In this document: one piece after another, positions 23,440 through 32,164 of the stretch
Position numbering within the stretch: the first letter of the stretch is position 1
Layout of the letters: every line of letters begins with the position of its first letter
NCBI GenBank assembly: GCA_963575745.1
Contig: CAUYUJ010015826.1
Coordinates: forward strand, 747,430-811,429
Direction: 5' to 3'
DNA: 64,000 bases
Origin: Prorocentrum cordatum
Lineage: Eukaryota > Sar > Dinophyceae > Prorocentrales > Prorocentraceae
The notes under the pieces: generated by a model
What the model saw: the letters and a program-made list of their open reading frames with translations, nothing else
What the model was told of the DNA's origin: nothing
The model's database searches: none
Program-made: the position numbers and the translations under genes

Positions 23440-24120
23440 AGCGCCAGAGGACCAGTTTCACGCTTGTCCCGCTGTGGGGCGTTTGGGACCCATGTGTTGC
23501 CATGCTTGTCCCGCCCTGTGGCGTTAGGAACCCACACTGTTTCATGTTTGTCTTGCTCCCGGGCGTCGGGAACCCAAGTGTTTTCACGCATGCCCCGCTC
23601 TGGCGCCAGAACACCCACATCATCTCACGCTTGTTGCTCTGGGGCGTTCGGAGCCCACGTGGTCACGCTTGGGGCGCTAGGAACCGACGCGTGTTCACGA
23701 TTGTCCCGCTCTTGGGCGTTAAACATCCACGTGTGTTCACGCGTATGCTGTTCTGGGGCGTTCGGAACCCATGTGTTGTCACGCTTGTTCCGCTTTGGGG
23801 CGTTAGGAATCACGTGTTCACGGTTACATTGCTAGGAGGCGTTGGGAACCCATGCGTTGTCATCATTGTTTCGCTTTGGTGCGTTACGAACCCACGCGTT
23901 GTAACGCTTGCCCCGTTCTGGGGCGTTCGGAACCCTCGTGCTTTCACCGTTGTCCCGCCTTGGGGCGCCAGGAACCCACCAGATGTGACACTTGTCTGGT
24001 CCTGGGGCGTTAGGAACCATGTGTTTTCACGCTCGTCCCGCTCTGGGACGTTAGGAACCATGTGTGTTCACGCTTGTCCCGCTCTGGGGCGCTCGGACCC
24101 CACGTGTTTTCGGCTTTCTA
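23440..24120. repeat. Minisatellite of about 46-bp units
   Basis: About 15 imperfect copies of a unit built from CGCTTGTCCCGCTCTGGGGC, GTTAGGAACC and CACGTGTT. Copies differ by substitutions and small indels. Confidence 0.9.
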
Positions 24121-24295
24121 TGCGAAGCAGGCCTGGTGGATGTTAAGCTTGCCTTTTCATTTGTTTTTGTTTTCCCTACCTAGGCTCTGCCTAGAAGGGT
24201 TCTTACTCTCTAGCTTAAAGTGGCCGGGCAGTGGAAAGCGCCCCGGGCGGTTCCCCCAGTCCCCGCCCCGCGGTTCCCCCAGTCCCCTGGGAGCT

Positions 24296-24668
24296 TTAGC
24301 TTTAGCTTAGCTTTAGCTTAGCTGTAGCTTAGCTTTACCTCAGCGTTTCGCTTAGCTTTTCGCTTAGCTTTTCGCTTAGCTTTAGCTTAGCTTTAGCTTT
24401 TTCTTTAGCTTAGCTGTAGCTTAGCTTTAGCTTAGCTTTAGCTTAGCTTTAGCTTAGCTTTAGCTTAGCTTTAGCTTAGCTTTAGTTTAGCTTTAGCTTA
24501 GCTTTAGCTTAGCTGTAGCTTAGCTTTAGCTTAGCTGTTGCTCAGCTTTAGCTTAGCTTTAGCTTAGCTTTAGCTTAGCTTTAGCTTAGCTTTAGCTTAG
24601 CTTTAGCTTAGCTTTAGCTTAACTTTAGCTTAGCTGTGGCTTAGCTTTAGCTTAGCTTTAGCTTAGCG
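24296..24668. repeat. TTTAGCTTAGC tandem array (11-bp unit)
   Basis: More than 30 units with occasional TGTAGC or TTTCGC variants. Each unit contains overlapping AGCT palindromes. Confidence 0.95.
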
Positions 24669-24794
24669 TTACTGTTACTACTGATGCTGCTTTCCTAGGG
24701 GTTCCAACTCCTAGGTAGGGTCGCACTGGGATAATTGTTTTGAAGGCAGCGCTTTGGGGGGGAGGGGAAGGAGGGAAAGGGAAGGAAAAGGCAG

Positions 24795-25458
24795 TACAAT
24801 GCGATGCGACTGCAATGCAATGCAATGCGATGCGATGCGATGCGATTACAATGCAGAGCAATGCGATTCAATGCAATGCGATTGCAATGTAAGGGGGGAT
24901 GCTGGAGGGAGGGGGAACGGAGATCCCTCTCACTCCTGGACTCCTGGGCTCGGGGGGGGATCCCCAGAGCAAACGAAAACGGGACTAGTGGATGTGTAGG
25001 TGCTTGTTTAGTTCCGGGCCAAACAAAAGTCTGGTGTGTGCGTGTGTTCTTTTTTTTCGGGGGGGTCCGGGGTTGTGTTTTTCCAATGGAACCCCTCCCC
25101 CGGTCTCCAGCAGGAGGGGAGCGGAGGGAACGTCGACGCGCCGCGCCTCCTCATTCTCCCATCCCCCCTCTCTGCCGGACTCTCCCCTCCGCTTCCCCCG
25201 CGGCATCCAGCAGGAGGGAGGAGGGTGGAGGGAGGACGCGCTGCCCCTCCTCATCTTCCCACCCCCTTCCCCTCAACAGAATGCGCGTCACCACCATCGT
25301 CATCGACAGCATCGTGTACCGCACTCGTCATCACAACCGTTATCGGCATTACTTTCAAAGGGATGCACGCCGCCACCGTCGTCATCAGCAGCATTTTGAA
25401 AACAGGATTTCAATGCGATTGCAACGCAGTGCGATTGCAACGCGATGAAAATGCGATT
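24795..25458. repeat. ATGCGATTGCA-type words flanking a GC-rich spacer
   Basis: Clusters of ATGCGATG and ATGCGATTGCA occur at about 24797-24890 and again at about 25405-25455, immediately before the target duplication of the LTR element. The spacer between holds C-rich sequence and no gene. Confidence 0.6.
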
Positions 25459-25466
25459 TGGATCCC

Positions 25467-25471
25467 CCTTC
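25467..25471. other. Target site duplication, left copy
   Basis: CCTTC directly precedes the 5' LTR and is repeated exactly at 43498-43502 after the 3' LTR. Five bases is the usual length for Ty1/copia integration. Confidence 0.9.
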
Positions 25472-25668
25472 TATGAATAGAACCCGTGTAATACCCTCAT
25501 ATATACTCCTTATCCTCACCTCTCCTGCGCTTGGCCGTTTGGGCTCAGGTATTGGGACAGATCGATCAGACCATTGATCGTGCAGGAGGAAAAGATATCC
25601 ATCTTTCCCTCCTTCCCTCTACCAACGGATCAGGGGTTCTGTACCCTTGTACTTCAACCCCATACACA
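25472..25668 (+). repeat. 5' LTR (197 bp)
   Basis: Aligns without gaps to 43301-43497 with 16 mismatches. It starts TATGAATAG (the 3' LTR has the canonical TG) and ends CACA. It contains a short inverted repeat, CGATCA...TGATCG, near 25562-25579. Promoter elements cannot be placed with confidence. Confidence 0.9.
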
Positions 25669-25690
25669 GGTTATCAGCCCTTTAAAGCTC
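25669..25690 (+). promoter_or_regulatory. Putative primer binding site region
   Basis: GGTTATCAGCCC follows the 5' LTR directly. It loosely resembles the TGGTATCAGAGC initiator-Met primer site common in copia elements but is not an exact match, so the primer tRNA is undetermined. Confidence 0.35.
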
Positions 25691-25734
25691 ACAGTTCATC
25701 GAACCCCGCGTCGCGATCTCGCACGCGGCCTCGA

Positions 25735-27932
25735 TGGAACCCAAGCGGCGCATGCGCCGTAAAGGGGTCCATCGGGGCTTCGCATCCGAGCTCTCCGACG
25801 GCGCGACGGCTCGGTGACGAGTTGGAGAGCCTTAGTGCGGACTGTGTAGGTGTCCCCGGTACCGCCCCCCAGCTCCGACGGACCCGAGGCGCGGTTAGCT
25901 GCTGAACTTCACCGCCACGCCGCCCGCGGGGGGACAGGAGAAGGAGGAGGAGCAGGTAGTCAGGAGTTTCACACGCCTACCTTCGACCCTCCATATCCTC
26001 CTCCGTCGGGAGCAATCCCAACTGCGTCGGGGGCAAGCCCCACTGGTCCTGACACTCCAGGGCGCTTTCGCGCTAACCGCCGATGGACTTCAGGCGCTGG
26101 CACCCCCAGCCCTGCGACCGCTCCTGTGGCGGAGCACGTAGCCACCTTCGAGGAACTCAGTAGACCAGTGGCGGCACAGCCGCAGATGCAGCACCCCAAG
26201 GTAGCATCCGTCGTGGGGCCACAGGCCCATACGGCGAAAGTAGGTCGAGCCCGCGCACTGCCTCGCAGAGGCCATGCACTCCTCGCGAGAGGGTGCAGAG
26301 GGAAGCTGACGCTCCCCACCTCTCCATCTCAGACGACCTGCCGGCGGCTACGTCCGCTGCAGGCGAAATAGCTGAGCTCAGAGACCAGGTTGAAACCTTC
26401 GTGCCCAGGCAGTACTCTGGACTACTGCAGAGCGTTCAGACGAACACTGCCAACGCTGCTGCTCTACGCCAAGATCTTGTCGGCGCCTTAGGGATCATTG
26501 ATTCCAGGATCGCCGAAGGTCGACGCGTCTTAGGTGAGCTGCAGTACCAGGTTGACCGTGAGATGTCACACTCAGGTGAACGATCGGCGATGGTCGAGAA
26601 CCTGCGCAACTATCTCGCGCAGATGGAGCAACAGCTTGTGCTCGTACGCGACGCAGGCGTTTCAGCAATCAGGACCCTCCACGACGAGATCCATGACCAG
26701 CTCCGCAACCGACCACCACCAGCCGAGGCCACCGACCTTGGCGATGTTCAGTCCCAGATCAACGATCTTCGATCCCACATGGACCACGCTACGGCGACGC
26801 TTCGCACCGAAGCACGCACCAACTCCAGCCACTCGCTAACCGGATCTCTGACATCGAGCGGCGTTTTCCTGGCGTACAGGACGCCCTGGCAGAGTTGCGT
26901 GTCGGACGAGCCCAGACTGATCAGCTGGATTCTCCTCCCACGGTTTACGATTTCGCCCGCCTCGCTGACAGGTTGCAGGAGGTTGAGAAGGCGGCGGACC
27001 ACACGCAGTTAGAGCTCTCCCAGGTTATTCGTGAAAGAGATACTGAGAAGGTGCGTGTGGAGGGGCGCCTCGCACGTCTGGAAAGTGAGTTGGAGGCGCG
27101 CGGCGCCCGTCTCCGAGCCTACGAGCAACGACTCGATCGGCATTCACAACGCTCTCGGGGTACTGATGAGTATACACGCCAAAAGGTGGCACAGATGCAC
27201 GAAGACATGGCGAGCTGGACAAACCAGCTGGTTGACCACACTAACGACACCACACTCCACCTTCAACCTGCCACCGACCTCCACAGGCCGACGGCAGCGT
27301 CCGCCGAAGCACCGCAAGCTTCTACAGGGCAACAACGACGTACGTCACCAGGAGCAGCCTCCGCGGCAGCTTCAGCACAGACACGCCATGTGTCTCTTGT
27401 GCGCACAGAACCAACTACTGACGGTGTACCGATACCCTCGCAACCATTGTCTGCAAATTGTCTGCGGTTTCGGTCAATACTATTACTCCTATTAAGGAGT
27501 CAGACACCGTCCGAGTCCCTGTCTTGCCTAAGATCACGCAGCTGCTTGAGTGGCAGCAAAAGGTACGGAAGAACTTTGGAGCCGCCTCAGTGCGACATTC
27601 CAAAGCTTATGCCTTCCTATGCGTGGCTGAACAGCCCGAGTGTACCTTTGAGGACTTACAAGACAGTGGAGACTTCGAGAGCATCGATTGCAAACTTGCT
27701 ACCGCTCTCAGCGACATCTTATCCTCAGACTTGCGCTACCAAATCAGGCTCATCGAAACCAGAGAGCACAACGCAGGACGCATGCTCAAAGGACGCCAGA
27801 TCTACTGGCACATCCTACAGCCCTACAAAGTGACAGAGGTTGATGACGACCTGCGCGACTTCGAGCGCCTCAAAGAACTCACGATGAGATGAAGATTTGC
27901 AACGTTTCATTACTGACTGGGACGCTTGACTA
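25735..27932 (+). pseudogene. Gag N-terminal region, broken by frameshifts
   Basis: Coding continues across frames: frame 2 to about 26290 (Pro/Ala/Gly-rich), frame 1 to about 26825 (EIAELRDQVETFVPRQYSGL), frame 0 to about 27455 (FARLADRLQEVEKAADHTQL, strongly coiled coil), frame 2 to 27892 (ITQLLEWQQKVRKNFGAASV), then frame 0 (LQRFITDWDA) with a TGA just before the ATG at 27933. The last two pieces resemble the helical Gag core of dinoflagellate copia elements, which pairs a WxxKVRKNF-like part with an RFITDWDA-like part. The long coiled-coil extension upstream is unusual for copia Gag. It would form the particle shell around the genomic RNA. At least four shifts and one stop make this copy non-functional unless the assembly is wrong. 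Confidence 0.75.
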
Positions 27933-30119
27933 TTGGAGTGCCGAGAGGCGCCCGATCCAAAGATCTTGGAATCTTTGTTTCGTACACAGATTCGCAGACA
28001 TGCCTGGATGAAACAAGATATGTACGAGCACCAGCGCATGAAGATCAGCGACCCGAATCGTACCTATGATTGGCTCCGACAGCGCGTCTTGGACGTACTC
28101 GAGCTTAAACAACTGGGGAATAATCAGAATAAGTTACGGTACGAATACGAGACTCGTTCTCAAGTCAATGTATGCGCCGCCTGGAAGAAAGGCAACTGTC
28201 GCAATGGTGACCGATGCAAGGCTTTGCATACCTATTCCAGGGACTGGAAGACTACCAGATCTTCCAGAGCATCGACCGCTGGCGGCGACCCCCGCCGCAG
28301 CGTTTCAACCCCTGCGAATCCTAAGAAGCCAGCATCGAAACCATTTTGCTTCGAGTTCGCCAAACGCAACAAATTTCCCAGAGGCGACAAGTGCACCTTC
28401 CCACACATGGCGCAGCGCAGAGACTTCGCACAGGACAAGTGCACTATGGGCGACAAATGCAAATACGCTCACCTTGCACCTGGTGCGAAGACACCCGAGC
28501 GAAGCCCGAGTCGCCCACGGACCCCCAGTCAGGACAGTCGTGGCCGACCACCATCCCGCGGATCAGGGAGCCAACGCTCTTCACAACGCGGGGGGTTCCG
28601 CTGCGCAAAAGACTTACACCATGGACGTGACAGCCGACGCCAATGCGACCGATTTCGGTCATCCTCCAGGAGGTCTCCAGGCACTCGCAGTCAGTCGAGA
28701 AGTCGTTACGACAGATCTTCGCGATCTACCTCCCGAGGACGAGACAGCCGTGGCGGAGGGCGTGGCAGCCCACGTGGCCGCGATAGATCATACGGTAGTG
28801 ACAGAGGACGTGGCCGACGTTCCATGAGCCGCGGTTCGTCCCGTGGTTCTCCCCACTTCAGAGCACGATCCCCTGCCAACTATCGACGATCTTGCCGCTC
28901 CGACCGCAGTTGCGTCATACGTGACAAGACCTTCATGGCCTCCACCAAAGCCACTACATCATCCACCAAACCACGGCGTCGGATACGTTTTGTCACACAC
29001 CATGTGGAATACTGCCCGCACATCGTCTCCGGCAAGGCCAGACTGCATAAGTGGAAGGAGTTGCAGAATGAGGGCGACATTGTCAATGTACCGGACCCAC
29101 TACCACAATGGTGGTGGAAACAGAGCGCCGACGCCCTGCAACATTGTCAACGGGAGGCACAATTATGGCACAAAGATCTACAGAACTACCGACACAACAA
29201 GGGGTCGGTGGTCACACCAACTGCGATTCCAGATTCCGATGACTCTACCAGGCAGTCACCAAAGACAGCCCAGACGAAGACAACGACGTTGCAAGTCGAC
29301 CCTCCACGCTCGACTGCTGCGTTGACACGTTCCTGGGTTCTCGACAGTGGATCTGCGCAGCATATTCAGGGTAAACACGAACTGACGCAGACCGAATCGG
29401 ATCGCACATCTATTCGCGAGGAGCATATTCTGGAAACTGCAAACGGTGATCGTACTGTCAACGAGCACTACGACATACGGCTACCCGAGGTTGGATTACA
29501 TAGTTCAGCCCTTGCCTTGCCAGATTGCCCATCATTACTATCAGTTGGAAAATTGATCGAGGTTGATGGCTTTCGGCAGATTTGGGATCCTGAGCTGGGC
29601 TACTTGCTTCAGGATCCGGGAGGCCAATGGTATAATATTCCAGTCAACAACAGAGTTCCAGAATTACGCCTCGACGACCTGATGATGATACCGCCACCAC
29701 GTATGTGCACTTCGTCAGCACCCAGACGTCGTCAGCGCAAGCGTTCTTCCGCCCGCTGCAACGACATATGTTGGTGCTGCAAAACTACAGAGCAGTCACC
29801 GCCCACAGATGAGCTGCGGCCCCACATAGGGGCCTGCCCCAAGAGACCACATGTCGGCGAGGGAGGAGGAGCACGGACCGCCAAGGTCGAAGAACCTCCC
29901 GACACAAATAACGCCGAGCCCAACGTGGACACACCCACCGACTCGCTAATGTCTCAGACGCAGTGTTCTCCTCCCACATGCGGGGAGCTAGCAGATACAG
30001 CTCAAACGTACACCGACATGACGCCGACCTTCACCGAGGATCTGCCGACGGAGACGCTCACAACAAGGCACCACGACAGTGATCGCGTTCTTCCAAACAG
30101 ACAGAAGAAACCGACATGA
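27933..30119 (+). CDS. Gag C-terminus with CCCH fingers, RS region and aspartic protease
   Basis: 728 codons from ATG, but coding clearly begins upstream. In order: a Gag helical end (PKILESLFRTQIRRHAWM); a CCCH finger C-x7-C-x5-C-x3-H at 28173-28229; two degenerate CCCH fingers at 28348-28406 and 28440-28472, each missing one Cys; an Arg/Ser-rich stretch with SRSRSRYDRSSRS-type words (about 28500-28870); a spacer; and the retropepsin motif WVLDSGSAQHI with catalytic Asp at 29343. Typical copia Gag carries CCHC knuckles, so CCCH fingers are the peculiarity. The ORF ends with TGA overlapping the ATG of the integrase ORF (ATGA, 30116-30119). Confidence 0.88.
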   Translation: MECREAPDPKILESLFRTQIRRHAWMKQDMYEHQRMKISDPNRTYDWLRQRVLDVLELKQLGNNQNKLRYEYETRSQVNVCAAWKKGNCRNGDRCKALHTYSRDWKTTRSSRASTAGGDPRRSVSTPANPKKPASKPFCFEFAKRNKFPRGDKCTFPHMAQRRDFAQDKCTMGDKCKYAHLAPGAKTPERSPSRPRTPSQDSRGRPPSRGSGSQRSSQRGGFRCAKDLHHGRDSRRQCDRFRSSSRRSPGTRSQSRSRYDRSSRSTSRGRDSRGGGRGSPRGRDRSYGSDRGRGRRSMSRGSSRGSPHFRARSPANYRRSCRSDRSCVIRDKTFMASTKATTSSTKPRRRIRFVTHHVEYCPHIVSGKARLHKWKELQNEGDIVNVPDPLPQWWWKQSADALQHCQREAQLWHKDLQNYRHNKGSVVTPTAIPDSDDSTRQSPKTAQTKTTTLQVDPPRSTAALTRSWVLDSGSAQHIQGKHELTQTESDRTSIREEHILETANGDRTVNEHYDIRLPEVGLHSSALALPDCPSLLSVGKLIEVDGFRQIWDPELGYLLQDPGGQWYNIPVNNRVPELRLDDLMMIPPPRMCTSSAPRRRQRKRSSARCNDICWCCKTTEQSPPTDELRPHIGACPKRPHVGEGGGARTAKVEEPPDTNNAEPNVDTPTDSLMSQTQCSPPTCGELADTAQTYTDMTPTFTEDLPTETLTTRHHDSDRVLPNRQKKPT
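28173..28472 (+). other. CCCH zinc-finger trio in Gag
   Basis: The first finger is complete (C-AAWKKGN-C-RNGDR-C-KAL-H). The second lacks its second Cys and the third lacks its first, leaving CTMGDKCKYAH. CCCH fingers usually bind single-stranded RNA, so genome packaging is the likely role. Confidence 0.8.
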
Positions 30120-32164
30120 CCCACAGTCCAAAACACCCAGACTGTGAGATTTGTTCTCGCACGATGGCGCAGAACGCTCCGTGTCGACGACAGCGCAAAC
30201 CACGTCCACCGGCAGACGCCACCGGCGAGGACACAGCCTACGAGGCCTTTGTCCCGAAGAAGTTTGGGGAAGCTCTAACTGCCGACCATATCGTCCTGGC
30301 CAAAGACGATGCCGCCGACAAGCACGGCGACAAGTATGCACTTGTCGTCCTGCGTAGATGCACCGGTATCTTCATGGCATACCCAGCATTACATAAAGAC
30401 GCAGCTACTACAAAGGCATCCTTTCAGCAGTTCATCGCCGCGAACGATGAGGCGAAGCATAGTTACACAGACAATTCTGGAGAGCTTCAGAAGGCTTGCC
30501 GCCAACTGGGATGGAGACATGACACTAGTACTCCTCATCGTCCACAAACGAATGAGTTGATTGAGCGCATTGTCAAGATCGTCATTCTCGGTGCGAGAGC
30601 TGCGTTGCATATGTCTGGTCTGGGACACGAATGGTGGAAAGAGGCCATGCAAGCCTTTTGCTGTGGACATAATTTTGTGCATACATCCACGGGCGTTGCT
30701 GCCCTCAGCGAGGAGCACGCCGACAAGACAGCTCATGAAATACGTTTTGGAGAAAGTGTTCCCGGGCACTGCATTCCCTTCGGTGCTCGCATCTTCTGGA
30801 AATTCCTCAATCCCGAGATCAATAACGAGACTGCAAAGTTCAAAGAAAACACTCGGGAAGGGTTATTCCTGGGTTACCATTTACACTCTGGTGGACGATG
30901 GTCAGGTGATTATCTTGTCTTGGACACGGCTACATACGCCAGGAACCCCGACGGTGAATTGTGTCACGTACACAGAGTCAAAGACATCATCATCCCCGAC
31001 GGCAAGTTCACCTACCCAGTGAAAGAGGGTACCCTGCGACATCACAACCCTGAGGCACACGACGAGGTCAAGGCATCTACTTCTCGCCCCTTGGGCGACA
31101 AACCTATGCCCGAGCCTCCACTTGCCTACCCCAAAGAATGGGATGATCCTTCTACGATGACGATGGATGACAACATCGCTGATACCCACCCATCGGCCTC
31201 TGAGGTCGCTGCACCAGCGCCGGAGCCCGACTGCTGGGAACAGCGTGGATATTGCGTCATCAGACATATACGTACTCCACGCAGGAAATTGTTCATACCA
31301 ACAGACGACGTTATGAACATACCTGCACCTGTTGATCAGCTCGACGTGACACGAGACTTCGAGACGACATCTACCTTCGACGGAGAAAGTGCCTTTCGCG
31401 ATGTTTGGGACGGTATCAGCGCCAACGACCACCGGGACTTGAGTGAACCTTGGACCGGCTTGGTTCGATTCTACGAGCTCCCTAAAATGCTGCCAGACGG
31501 CAAAATGGTGGTCCGTGGCCGCGAGACACGCGCACAGCCTACTACGCGTCCTGACCACATTCTTCCCGAGCATTGGAGAACTTTATCTCGTGGGCAGCAA
31601 AAGAAAGAGATCGAGCACGCCGAAGATGTCAAACGAGCTCGTGAGATTCGTGACCGAGCTGCACTTCGAGTGTGGACACGACAGGACAAACAAGCCAAAC
31701 ATTTCCGTACCACTACAGCTGGCGGACCCACATGGAACACTGTGGAACGACGGATTACGTACGATACCGACAGCGGCGCTGTCATCCGTGACGAGGACGT
31801 CAAGGGCGTGACCAACAAAGAAATTCTGCATGCCAAACTACCTGGTGGACCACGTGACATTACTACGGTACTATACTACCGCCAACCCCCACCACAGCAT
31901 GCTGGAGTCGCACGTGCTTTGGTACTTGTCGACAGCGAGGGGAACGACTTCGGGACCGTGAACCCGCTTACACGCAAGTTCACCCCGTCGGTAGCAGTGC
32001 CCACTATGCCACGTGAGCCGACATACACACCGGCACACAGAGACAAGATAACTGATTCACCGCAAGCACGCCCGGCCTCTGTTACCAGAAATTTGGGCAA
32101 GAAAGAAGTCGCCGCAGAACCACGTGCACAGGAGGCCCTACGAAAAGAATACGAGCGACTTTAA
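30116..32164 (+). CDS. Integrase with C-terminal extension
   Basis: 682 codons. The N-terminal HHCC zinc motif is HSPKHPDCEIC (His at 30122 and 30134, Cys at 30143 and 30152). The catalytic DDE residues read as Asp in LTADH (30284), Asp in YTDNSGEL (30470) and Glu in QTNELIER (30563). The segment STPHRPQTNE is the hallmark of this integrase class. The C-terminal half carries the copia GKR-like part (EGLFLGYHLHSGGRWSGDY) and a long basic/acidic tail running toward RT. It starts at an ATG overlapping the previous stop, suggesting reinitiation or a -1 shift. It ends at TAA in CTTTAAAAAAAC, and coding resumes in frame 1. Confidence 0.92.
   Translation: MTHSPKHPDCEICSRTMAQNAPCRRQRKPRPPADATGEDTAYEAFVPKKFGEALTADHIVLAKDDAADKHGDKYALVVLRRCTGIFMAYPALHKDAATTKASFQQFIAANDEAKHSYTDNSGELQKACRQLGWRHDTSTPHRPQTNELIERIVKIVILGARAALHMSGLGHEWWKEAMQAFCCGHNFVHTSTGVAALSEEHADKTAHEIRFGESVPGHCIPFGARIFWKFLNPEINNETAKFKENTREGLFLGYHLHSGGRWSGDYLVLDTATYARNPDGELCHVHRVKDIIIPDGKFTYPVKEGTLRHHNPEAHDEVKASTSRPLGDKPMPEPPLAYPKEWDDPSTMTMDDNIADTHPSASEVAAPAPEPDCWEQRGYCVIRHIRTPRRKLFIPTDDVMNIPAPVDQLDVTRDFETTSTFDGESAFRDVWDGISANDHRDLSEPWTGLVRFYELPKMLPDGKMVVRGRETRAQPTTRPDHILPEHWRTLSRGQQKKEIEHAEDVKRAREIRDRAALRVWTRQDKQAKHFRTTTAGGPTWNTVERRITYDTDSGAVIRDEDVKGVTNKEILHAKLPGGPRDITTVLYYRQPPPQHAGVARALVLVDSEGNDFGTVNPLTRKFTPSVAVPTMPREPTYTPAHRDKITDSPQARPASVTRNLGKKEVAAEPRAQEALRKEYERL

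Noticed and set aside
23440-24120. CRISPR-like array of repeats
   Set aside because: Repeats are imperfect, contiguous without spacers, and lie in a eukaryotic genome.
24296-24668. Interstitial telomere repeat
   Set aside because: The unit is TTTAGCTTAGC, not TTTAGGG.
25530-25552. TGGCCGTTTGGGCTCAGG in the LTR resembles the dinoflagellate spliced leader
   Set aside because: Matches 14 of 18 in the 5' LTR and only 12 in the 3' LTR. One such match is roughly expected by chance in a window this size.
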